Shown here: positions 25,161 to 37,059 of the stretch, piece by piece
Layout: each line of letters starts with the position of its first letter
Position numbering within the stretch: the stretch's first letter is position 1
DNA from: Sphagnum magellanicum
Lineage: Eukaryota > Streptophyta > Sphagnopsida > Sphagnales > Sphagnaceae
Direction of reading: 5' to 3'
NCBI GenBank assembly: GCA_021904315.1
Contig: CM038908.1
Span: forward strand, 10,870,501-10,934,500
DNA: 64,000 nucleotides
The notes under the pieces: generated by a model
Told to the model about the DNA's origin: nothing
Databases searched by the model: none
What the model saw: the letters and a program-made list of their open reading frames with translations, nothing else
Position numbers and translations under genes: made by a program

Positions 25161-28100
25161 CACTAGTAGAAATCAGCCAAAATGTAACCACTTCATTTGC
25201 AACTACATGTGACTTGTAGTCGTTTGCGACTAAGTTTGGGAGTATTTACAACTATAATATCAAATTTCAACTATTTTGGTCATCTTACAACTATGATTCA
25301 ATTATTAAAAACTTCCTCCTATTAGTTGGATGGCTTTTAGGTTTATTTTCATCCATGAATATATTGATATGTCTCATTAATCACAATAGTCACCAAATTA
25401 ATCACATCCTAAAGGAATTTTACGGTGACATAGGGCTATATTTTTATGTATGTATTAAAATTATATTTACGATATATTACATATATCATAAATATATATT
25501 TGTGTGCATATTAATTATGTGTATGTATGTATATTGTTCATATAATGAATTTAAAAATTAATATTTGAACATTAAAATTTATTGCTCAAATTTAAAATTA
25601 ATATTTTCAGTTATGAAATGTGTATATATATATATATATATATGAATTTTTAAATTGATATTTAAATTTAAGACTATTTATGTGATTTTGAATTCTTATT
25701 TGCATTTTGAAATTTTTTTAATTAAAAAACATTATTTGAATCTAAAAATTGTTATCCAATTACAAAACATTTTATTTGATCTAAAAATCAATATTTGAAC
25801 CATGAACATTGTTATTCAAATCTGAAAACTAATATTTGAACCCTGGAAATTCTTATTTCAATTCTGAAAATTATATTTGAACCTGATAATTGTTATTCCA
25901 ATTCTGAAACATTTTATTTCAATCTAAAATCAATATTTGAATTTGAAGTTTTAAATATGAATTCTTAAAATTTTCGGTTTTATTTGAAAAATATGTTTGA
26001 ATATAAAATTATAATTCAAATTATGAAACTTATACTTAAACATCAAAATAGATGTTTTAATTCTGAAAATTGTTACTAGAATTAATTATATATATATATA
26101 ATTTAAAAACATTTGAATCTAAAAATTGTTATTGGAATTCTTTGTTTAATTATTTGAATTTGAACATTTATATTTCAATTCTGAAAACTACTATTTCAAT
26201 TCTTTAAAAAATTAGTTGAATTTGAAATTTGCTATTTCAATTCCTTAAAACATTATTTGAATTTTTCAAATTTTAATTTAAATTCAAAAATCTTATTTGA
26301 TGTAAATTTTGATATTTGAATTCTAAATTATTATTTTTGATTTTTACAATTAATATTTCAATTTGGAGTTTTTAAATATCAATTTAAAAACTTATTTGAT
26401 TTGAAACTTGAAATTGCAATTCCAAATTATTATTTTGGATTTTCAAAATTAATATTTCAATTCAGAAAAATTTTAATTGAATGTAGAAATGGACATTTCA
26501 ATTTTGAATTTGAAAATTGAGATTTTAATTCTGAAATTTTTAATTTAAATTCAAAGACTTATTTCATCCAAAAAATGATATTTGAATTCCAAAAATTATT
26601 GATTGAGTCTTAAGGTTTTTTCTACTATTGTTATCCATAATCAATCACTTTTATAAATAATTATGAATGATTATATTTATTATTTATAAGTTACACTAAA
26701 TAATAATTTTAAAACATAAATTTTACATTATATATTTTATATTCATACAGTAAAAGAAATTAATTCTTGTAATTAATGTTAGATTACCTTAAAAATCATT
26801 GTAATTACTTCAAATAAGAATTAATTATAGTATATGCACAATTATTTTTTAATTGAACATAATTATTCACAATCTGTAATTTATAACTTTAAATCTAAAT
26901 AAAAAAATTTGGTAAGATTATAATGTAGTTAAAATAATTATTGTAATGATTGTAATTTCAGGAATTATTATAAATTTTTATTTTTTATTTTAAAAATTTC
27001 TGTAATTACTTATCTACGATTTATTTTTTTGAAAATAATAAATGTAATTATATAGTAATTAATTTAACTATTTAATATTACTTTTTTTTAAAATTGTGTA
27101 GGAATTTTTCTTAATAACAATTGTTCGTTCATTATTTATAATTTGAATTTTTTCTAAATAATTTTTTTGAACATTAATTATATTATCTATAATTCAATTA
27201 TATATATATATATATATATATATAAGTTATTTATTTATTTTTATGTTATGTATTAACAATTTGTGAAAAACTAAATAGCTAGTTAGTTAAATATTAAGAA
27301 GTTATTATTTATTTAAGTAGTTGATAATAAATACTTAATATTTGTAGTGTATAGTTTATATTTTAAATATATGTTAAATTTAATCATTATTAATTAAATG
27401 GTTATCTAATTATCTAATGAGCCATGTATTTGAATTGTTTATAAATTTAAAAACTAAAAACAAAAGGCATGATGATAGTTTTGGAGTTGCAATTTAGTTT
27501 GTGAAGAAGTTATAACTTCAAAACTTATCCCATATTGTTTGTTCTCCATATAAACAAAGGGTGTGATCATCAAATTTCACATTAAGAAAGTTGTTGCACA
27601 GGGGATGAGCTAATCAAAAGGCTTAACCTAAACAAAAAAAAAAGTTATGCACAATTTTAAATTATCAACCTCTCCAATCTACTTATTTACTTAGCTAGGT
27701 AGGTACATAGTATGACCTACCCACCTAGGTCAACCTATGTACCCTACTACCTAAGTACCTACTACTATGAGTAGGTATTTAACCTAGGAAGATAGACCTA
27801 CTTACCTACCTTTTTACTTAAATAGGTAGGTAGGTAGGTATGTAGCCTAGGTTTGTAGGCACCTACCAACCTAATATTAATCTTTTGTATTAAATTCATT
27901 TAAAGGTGCCACGTGGCATATATACATTAGGCCACATGTCATAATATAGGATCATCCAAGCATTTGAATTGAACATCATTAATTATTTTAAAATAATTAT
28001 TATTGTTATATTTTAAATATTTCAATATTAAAACATGTGACAACACATCATTTGCTTCAATTGTGACCAAAATAGTTACATTATAGTCGCAGGTGACAAT

Positions 28101-28262
28101 ACATATACAATGGAGTCAAAGGACGAACTTGTATTTGTTGATTTTTTCTTTCATCCAATACCCTTCGTCATTTGCAACTAATGAGATTTTAATCGCAAAT
28201 GTCATTTGCGACTAAATTTTAGTCATAGAAACCAATCAAAAATACCTATTTTTCTTCTAGTG
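25161..28262. mobile_element. Non-autonomous CACTA-like transposon, about 3.1 kb
   Basis: The left end is CACTAGTAGAAAT and the right end, read inward on the other strand, is CACTAGAAGAAAAA. ACA flanks both sides (25158-25160 and 28263-28265), a 3-bp target duplication. Subterminal CATTTGCGACTAA-like motifs recur on both sides (25200-25235; 28160-28215), as CACTA transposase binding sites do. No transposase frame is present. The interior holds an AT-rich degenerate array (25540-26620), TA microsatellites (25622-25643; about 27199-27224) and an ACCTACC cluster (27680-27880). Confidence 0.78.
25540..26620. repeat. Degenerate AT-rich array of about 20-bp units inside the CACTA-like element
   Basis: Phrases of the type TATTTGAATTCTGAAAATT recur several dozen times with substitutions, often alternating TTATTTCAATTCTGAAAA with ATATTTGAACCTGAAAAT. 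The spacing is loose, so the ancestral unit is uncertain. The array lies wholly inside the transposon and fills about a third of it. Confidence 0.65.
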
Positions 28263-31200
28263 ACACCTTATTGATTAAGGAAAGTAGTTGGGTAGGTCAA
28301 TTGAGTTCAAGTACTATCAATATGCGTAATATTTTTCTACAACATTCCATAAAGTAGTGAAAGTTAAAAATCAACTGATTTTTTTTAAACAATGAAAAAA
28401 ATGACTTTTCAACCATTCCCACCTACTACTAATAATTTTGAAATACTACGATGTAATAATTAGTAAAAATCATTTGCATTAACTAATCCAATAATTTCTT
28501 TTAATGGAGATTTAGGATTTTTCCCACATTTTGAATTGTTTATGAATAGTGAGTGAAAGATGGTGTTAAAAATTTCAACTTGGGGATACAAATTAAGAAA
28601 AACAAAGATATTTTTTATAACTATCACACACATGACCTAAACCTTTGGAAAGAGGCCTTCTTCTTGTCACTATGTTGTTTTTCCATTCTTTGTTGCAAAT
28701 TGTGTGAAATATTTGTCCAAGTCATAACTAGTGCATGGGTAGCACCATCCCTTAAATGTGAACTTCAAGGAGTGCAAAAACTTTTATTACCTTCTTCCCC
28801 AAAAACCCAACCTACAACCAAAATATAATTTCAAAGTCATGAAACCTTGTTATATTACCTTTCCCTAATGTTATTGTCAAAAAACATATTTTGTTAGGCC
28901 TACTTAAGAATCCCTCCATGCTTTGGCATCATATTTTAAAGAAGAAAAACTCGGTATAAAGTTGTGGGTGAGAGATTGGAATGACATACATTTGAAATTG
29001 TTAAATGTGACAAAATTATGTAAACCATTTTAGAAATTACCAACTAGATTTAGTACGCATTCTCTTCAAGTTAATTTTCTATTTGAAATCAAATGCTTGA
29101 AGCATTGTTTGCAATTATATAATATCATAAAACCTAGTGATTAAAACAATCCTCATGTACTAGTAAATTTGGAATAAAAATTGCAAAGAAGTTGGATAAA
29201 ATTTATGGTGATGATGGTATTTTCTAGGAACGTCATGAACCAAACTTCTTAGGCTCAACAAACTTCATGACAACATAGGATTCACTTTAAAAAGACTTTT
29301 CACTTTGAATTTGATATCAAAAGGTTAGCCAAGTCATATAAAATTTGAAACTTCAACTGGATTTACAAAAATTAAAGTTTTAATATTCCGAATGAATGAT
29401 CAAGGAAAAAGTTTTGAGAAAGTAAACATTTCAAGTTCCTTTATTGAGGAACACAAAAGGAACGCATTTTTTCTCTTTTTAATTGCTTCTAATTCTAGGA
29501 GAACCTAAGACAATATTTTTTATTTGATCAATAGATAATGGATTTAAAAAATCATAATTTTTTTAGCAATTTTCAAAGGTGATGACTTGGAGGTCTTAAA
29601 GGCCAATTGCATCCATGTCAAAAATTTGTAATAATTCTCATTTTTTGTTTCAACCAATGGTTGGGGCCATACCTTAGTATTATAATCAATAAACCAAAAA
29701 AAATTTACAATGGCACAACTTAACATTTAATGATAAGAGGTTGGGAATCTCAAGGCCCCATGCCAAAAACATTTTAAGAACACAAATTTCTTACTTTTGG
29801 AGCTCATGTAGGTGTCTACAATTTTTTCATAGTTCGTACATAGGTGGGGAACACAAAGCGCATGTGGTGCAAATCAATAATAATATAAAATAACCATTTT
29901 TAAAAAATTAAAAATTAAAGAAAATTATGTCTACCTTTTCTTGGATTTTGGTGAGGTTTTTTTTTATTGGTACCACCCAAGGATGGGTTTACCCAAGAGC
30001 CATGACTAAAAGAACATTCCTCAAAAAACTCATATATTTTTATTTTCATCTATATTGAATTAAAAATGTCAAATATTTTTAGATATAATAAATTGAACAA
30101 TCATATCTCTAGAATCATCAATATCATGTCCACTTTGTGTCCATGTGTATGGTGAAACATGATTAGTAAAAGAGTACATATAAGGGTGATGTTGTGATGG
30201 AATATTGGTACACATTAACAAGTTTCGACCTAATAATAGTTAGTAAGTACACCACTATTTTCATTGTTTTAGAACATAGGTGGAACCTAGACACTATCTT
30301 AGGAAATGATTTAATTAGTTCAAGGGCATTAATGACTTGAATGTAGTGGATGAAATAGGAGTTAACTTGATTTGGAATTGATTTTAAGAGGATTTTTAGA
30401 AGGTAAGTGAATGAAGGTGCCACTTTCCTATGAGGAGAAAGGTGGTTGCCCCAACTTATTTAAAGGGTTGGTTTTGGAGTGTTGAACATGTTGTGATCTT
30501 TTTATGATAGTGTATTTTGATAAAATATTTTTAGGATATTATAGTGGGAGTGGAGGTAATCAAAATGCACACAAAATTAATGTATCACTACTAAACCACA
30601 TTGAACCTTAACTTTCATTGATTGTTATGACTTATATAACTGACAAGTTATATTATTTTATTGTTTCATTAAATAGGAATATATGTTAGGATTAGACTAG
30701 TTTAAGATAATCATAATTATAATTATTTTTAAAAATTCCTTAATTGTCTTGAAATACAACTCAAGATTTATCATGTTATAAAAAATATTAACATTAATTT
30801 TTATAAATGTTAAAATGCTAAAGGATGTTCACATCATGGTAAGACCTAAAATATGGTTATCATGTTTATGTAGACAAATACAAGATTGTGATACATAATC
30901 ATAATGTTGTTCATCAAGTAATTTTTTTTTGCCATTAAATTAAATTTTATGTGCCTCATTCTTTCAAGGTTTTTGGATCTTGATCAATGTGCCATCAACA
31001 AACCAATACAACTTAATAACTCTTGCAACTAGCTATCTAAGATAGCTTTCTCATGGGGTGTAATCCAATGAATCTAATCTACAATTGCATGATTTATGTA
31101 TGATATAATGAACAATACATCATCACACAATACAAATTAAAACCAATTTCACATAAAAACATCATGTACATGGTCATGTTGTCTTGTTTCATATACAAAA

Positions 31201-32129
31201 TCAAATTGAGAAGATGTTTTTCAAGGGTTGATTTCAACAACATGTTTAATACAATCGGGTTCTCCTTTGTCATGTTGCATGGTTAAATTAAGTTTGAACC
31301 CTAACCCTAGCATTAAAAGTTGTTTTAAACCTTTTTATGGACATTAACCTAAAGCCAAACATGATTTAAAAATTAAACATTTTACATGTACATAAATAAT
31401 ATCTTTAAAACTAAAGCCTAACCCTAAAACCTTTTTAAATACCTTAAAACCTAATATTTAAAAGTTGAACATGAAAAACTTAAGACTTAAACTTAGAAAA
31501 CCAAAAATGTACATCCTAAAATTTCACTATCAAAACCTTAAGAATTAACTTTAAAACCTCAAAACATGAATCATGAAAGGGTGCACTTGGACTGATAAGG
31601 TTCCATTCAAGTGATAACCAATGCTTAATTTTTTTTGTAATAAAAATTTACTTAAATAAATGTTGAAATTTTAAAATGAACTACTAGAACAATATTCCTA
31701 ATGTATTATGGGAAATTTGGATGAAATTGAAATGATTATAATGAATATGAAATATTGAAATAGACTTTTAAGACCATGTAACTGATGCTTTAAAAATTGC
31801 TTTCATTGCTTAAAGGAATTTTACAATGGTTTTAGATTATTAAAATGACATTTTTATGGGAAATTTCTTAAGCACACCTTCACGTAATGGTATAATGCAA
31901 CATCTTTTTAGGTCATACAAATTAAATTAAACAAAAAATATGATTCATAAAACATAATTTAAAAAATATTTTTCCATTAAGGAGTTCAAATTAATTTGAT
32001 GTTGAAATTGTAATATTTTTTTCTATAGTTTTATTTTTAATATATCATGGGAACATGTGAATTAATTTGAAATCAATCCAATGTGTAAATAATAATAATA
32101 ATAATAAACATTCATTAAGCATTGTAATG
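28263..32129. other. AT-rich stretch with telomere-like degenerate motifs
   Basis: No gene is recognised. Between about 31290 and 31560 CCTAACCCTA, CTAACCCTAAAACC and AAAACCT-type motifs recur irregularly, resembling an eroded CCCTAAA-like patch. Confidence 0.4.
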
Positions 32130-32310
32130 CTTGCTTTTAAACAATAAAAAAACTTGTAAATGGATTTGAGTTTTTATAAAAATGACATTTTTTGCCAAAA
32201 TTTTAACATAAACCTTAATAAAATAGTATGAATTTTTTTTTTAAAAAATTAAATAATTTTTTGAAGACTTTTTCAAAAATATTGTAGGAATATTTCCCAA
32301 AGAACAATCA
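32130..32310 (+). repeat. Weak dispersed repeat family D, copy 2
   Basis: Partner of 9010-9190 in the same orientation. An ATT trinucleotide microsatellite at 32424-32451 and an AAT stretch at about 32090-32107 flank it. Confidence 0.6.
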
Positions 32311-33315
32311 CAAAAGTAGTCAAAAAGCATGCATGTGTGGCTTGTGTTATCCTGTTTGCAACCATAAATTTATATTGGGCAACCCATAGTTGAAAACCAT
32401 TTTTGTATATTTTATAAATCATATATTATTATTATTATTATTATTATTATTTTCATGATTTTTTGGGACCTTGCAAATAACATCAAATAAGGCACAAAGG
32501 AAACAAATAAGTGGCCAACAACTCATGAAATAGGGGTTTGATTGAACATGACTTTATGGATAATATCATTGTGTTTCCCAAATGTGTAAAATATGTTAGG
32601 TATAACTATAAAGCGGCATTGAATTAATCATAAAAATTCAAAGGATGTCAATTGTTGGGGTAGGGGTGACGTGGTGGGGGTCATTTAAAGATTAACACCA
32701 ATGTTGGCCAGTTCAAGGTTTATGCTTGGTTTTGATCCTCGTTACAAACTTGTTACCAAGGTAACCTTACCATCAATTTTACAACAAGGAAAAATTGAAG
32801 TTGGAACCATTTTAATAAAGAAGAATTTGATGCAAAACTTGGCTTTGAGTTAATTGGCAATGTTGATGTGCAAAAAAATCAAGTTGAATTGCTATGATGG
32901 GCTCAATGCAAAATTTAAAGGTCCACATTTAAGTTTTTACATTGTTTTAAACTTTTGTGAGACAATTGTCTTTTATGTTTTGTTTGTTTTCAAGCATCAC
33001 CTTTGGTAATGACTTAAGGGAAACTTTTTATTTCCCCATCAAACTTTAAAAGTAATTTTACAACTTCCAAACTTTAGTTTTTGTCCATTTCTTTATTTTT
33101 TGTTTTGTCACAAACTTTTCATCCCTCAATCTTTTGGTTCATTTGGGTGCTTTGTGTTTTGTCGCAAACTTATGATCTTTTAAGGTTTTGATTTCTCTAG
33201 GTGCCTTGTTTTGTTTTTTTCCCCAACAAATCCAATGAAGAAAAAGAAGTGGGTATGGTAGGTGTGGCGGTGGGTAGCTTGTGCATCACAAAAACTTGGT
33301 GGTGTTTCACTACAA
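32311..33315. other. Unassigned sequence left of repeat C copy 2
   Basis: Short local duplications such as TTTTGTCRCAAACTT (about 33110 and 33160) occur. No gene. Confidence 0.4.
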
Positions 33316-33941
33316 GGCGAAAGCACATTAGGGTGTCACAATTTCAACAAATTAGAGTCCCTTTCAAAGTCCTTTTCTAGTGTAGTTGAAAATTGGTTTA
33401 AAATATGAATATTTAGATAAAATGGAAAGTAACATTTTTCCTTTTTCAATTTCAAATCATGATGCTATAAGACATATTAAAAATATCACAATTTTTTTTT
33501 TAAATAATTTTTTAAAAATGCTTAAAAAGGCTTTTAAAATAATTATAATTTTTGGGATTTTAAAAAGCCAATAACATAATAAATTAAAATCACATTCCAT
33601 TCAATCAATGGACTTTTAATTTTTTAAACATGATTCATCTAATATCCCAAAGTTTCAAACACATAAAACTAACACATTGTGAGATAAAAGTCCATATCCA
33701 TGAGTTTTGCAAGTGTGACAAAAAGTGTGGGCAAAATTCAAAAGTCCATTACTTATTGGCTATCCACAATTTTGATTTACTTTTTCATTCTTGGAAGATC
33801 GATTATGATAGCTTTAGATAAGTCAATCCTTTTTGTTATTATTTCAATGAATTTTATTTTATTCATTCTCTTCTATCTAAGGAATATAGGAAAAGCTACC
33901 ATTGTAACATCCATATAAGGTCATTGTAGTGTGCAAACACC
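33316..33941 (+). repeat. Dispersed repeat family C, copy 2
   Basis: Second copy of the roughly 630-bp repeat at 4232-4864, in the same orientation. Open frames at 33386-33918 follow the repeat and share no family motif with known proteins. The 29-kb separation and the divergence do not fit the paired LTRs of one element. Confidence 0.9.
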
Positions 33942-36900
33942 CTACAATTTGAGCCATAACCATGTGATGACATGGTGTAGTAACATTGACATGTTAACAA
34001 CCAAGTTGCAGATTACTATCAACTTTTAATTAGGCCCAACATTGGTGTATCTACTAATGTTAAAAGAGGAAAAGGTGTGGAAATTATTGCAATGATAGCC
34101 AACATTTTGGAAAAGTTCAATTGTGAAGGATTTCAAATTGGTTTTGTAAGTTTGTTTGGGTTTGATGAAGCTTCGGTTTCTTAAAGAAGAGATGTACATT
34201 TTAAGCACCTCATTTGTTGATTATGGAGTTGATAGTGATGAATTTACATAAACCTTATTTTTAGCAAAGTTATTGTATATAATTTTGTTTGGTCAATGTA
34301 GGTGTTAAAAAGGCCCTAGTTTATTAATTGATAAAGCCATGACCTAGGTAATTGCATTGTTTTATGTCAAGCAAATATCAACTAGTTCAATTTTGTTGAC
34401 ATTATTTTTTGTGTGAAGGTTCAACCATACATGTAATGATAAACCTCTTACATATATAATTGATTTTTCTAGTATTTACTTTGCTATATTTATATTTATT
34501 GGCAAGGAAATAGTCACGTAATCTTGATCACAAAATGAATCACAAACCAAAAGTCTTATTAGGTTAATTCACCTTCATTTGTGTGGAAGTGAATTAGTCA
34601 GTATACAATCTTATCATGGCACTCACAAAGAGGTTGTTCTTATGCAACTCAAGAGATGATGGATTTTCCTCATATTCTTTGGTAGTGTTTACAAAGTTAC
34701 TTTTATCCATTTCATATAAAATTTTCTATATTTTTTAAAACTTGAAGTTGGCTCTAAAATATTTAAGAAGATTAGGCTAAGAAATGGTTAAAACTAGCCC
34801 CATTGTGGTTCTCGAACTAAAATTTGTAATACTAAAAAATTTGCAAACCCAATAGAATAAGAAAAAGAAAAAGAATGGAACCAAGGGTTCCCTTACATTA
34901 ATAATATGTTTTAACTAAAATTGAAGATTTTGTGTAAAAGCAAAAACTAGCCAATATTGATTAATAATAACAAGAAAATGATCCAAAACATTAATCATGA
35001 AAGGACATGGCAAGGAAAATAAAATTTGATGATTTGCAACCTTTTTAATGGATCATATTTCATGTCCAAAATAGTTTTGAAACATTAAAATGTTTGTTTT
35101 AGCAAAGGGATTTTTAGTTAATAGATTGTAAAACCACACTTGGATTCATGACATCATGATAAGATGTGCTCAATGGCAATGTTTTAATAAGATAGCAAAG
35201 GGTAAATTTTTTGGATCCCAAGTCATGTTTGTGAAAGCTTTCCATTTTAAGTTGGATTAAGGAATAATTCTTATAAAATAAGGTTGGTTGGTTAGATGAT
35301 ATTTCTAGACCAATTACATTTTAGTTAGAACTTATTCATGAAGGTTGATTTAGATTCCCAATGATTTGGAGTAATTACATTTATCATTTCCCCCTTAAAA
35401 AAACATAAAGACCTACAAATGCAATGAAAACACAGTTCTATTATACATGACAACTAAGTTTATTTCTTTTTTTTTATCATTGAAAATTGAAAGGAAACTT
35501 GTAAAATGAATGTTTAAATATTGTACAATTGCATTCAAATTGTCTAACATATCAAACAGAATTGAAATGTTGAGAATCTAAAAATTACCTTAATATGTAT
35601 ATTTCCACTCCACTTCAAATATCAATTTCATTGTCTTAAACTAAATAATATATTCATTTCTTCCCATGATTCACATTCATCACTTTTTAAATTATAACAT
35701 TGATATGTTTTGTAGTACTCAAATGTTTGATTTACAAAAGAAATTAGTTGTCACACTTTTCACAAGGCTACTTTTAATTTTGACTTCAAAAAAAAATATA
35801 TAGTTCACAAAATGTTAAACCTATTCAAACTTCAAACCCTAATCCTAAAGCTATTCAAATTTTAAACCATAAACCCATTTAAACCTTTGGAGAGGTTTTA
35901 GTGTAATTTGTTTCACATGGGTTACATTTTTTATCTTAAAATATATTTAGACATTTGCCAAATTATTATAAAGTTTGTTACCTTGTGCCTTTTTATTAAG
36001 ACATACCTCTAGTATAGATATTTGTTAAGTTTTTTTAGAATTTTCATTCCACAAGAAAATGTTTCAAAATTACACACAATGGTGTTTATCTATTGACATA
36101 TATTTAAAACATTTGTCAAATTTTCATGGAGTTCTCATTTCATAATACATCGACTTCAAAGGCTACCTTTGTTTAATCCAATGAACCCCTTACATAATGT
36201 GTTCTAAAAAAAGTGAGCCCTCAAAAGCTAATATCCTTTGAAATTTTAAGATGTAAAGTAAAATCAATTGGGTTTTTCTAAAAGTTCATGTGATAGAAAA
36301 ACAAGGTGAAAAAAAACATGTAGGTAGGCAACCCTAAACCCCCAAAAATGTCATCTTTGTAATTTTTTTTTACATGCTAAATTTATTGTTTGATAGAACT
36401 CTTTACAATTAAATTTAAATACTTGTCGAGATCTTTCTAATGTAGTTGCAATGTGCTTTACATTCATAAATAATGTTTCTTACACAAAGGCCATGAATTT
36501 CAAAAAAATGTTATGGGTACTAATTTTTTCAAAACATTCATACTCAAAAAATTAAATTGTGATATTTGGTGGGTATGATGGCAATAAATAAATAAATTCC
36601 TACAAGTTCTTTACACATGTGAAAATCCCTTGGCCTTGGGCTTTACCATAATCAAATTTACATTTGATTTTACCTCACATGGGCCCTTATTGTGGTAAAA
36701 TTTGCAATTTCAAGCTTTACTTACCATGAATTGTAGTGGAATAAACACTACACCAAAACATCATTTTTACAACAAGTTTTTCAACTATATAGTTGAATTG
36801 AACTCATTACTTATGCCGTTTTTAGTTAATCATGGATGTCATGTTAACAACACATGACCCATACACTCAATTGATGAAATTTCTATGAAGGCTGTCAAAA

Positions 36901-37059
36901 ACCATTCAGCACAACTACCAAATTTGGAACATATCATTTTATTCCTACTCAACACATAATCGAAATGTTCAAAATTCATTTTTTCAACCTTATGGAATTT
37001 TTAATCCTCCTTAAACATCTTTCCCATGTAGCCCTTCCATAATCAAGCAACCTTTTTTA
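33942..37059. other. AT-rich stretch without recognisable genes
   Basis: A lone CACTACACCAAAAC half-site lies near 36748 with no matching partner. Frames are short. Recognisable LINE sequence starts at about 37060 and extends rightwards. Confidence 0.4.

Noticed and set aside
33309-33936. CACTA element with CACTACAA ends around repeat C copy 2
   Set aside because: Flanks lack a matching 3-bp duplication, the terminal match stops after eight bases, and similarity to copy 1 runs past the right end.
4232-33941. One 29-kb LTR retrotransposon bounded by the two family C repeats
   Set aside because: The repeats are diverged, lack TG...CA ends, and no gag/pol, primer site or polypurine tract is recognised between them.
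36748-36761. CACTACACCAAAAC as a CACTA terminus
   Set aside because: No inverted partner end was found downstream.
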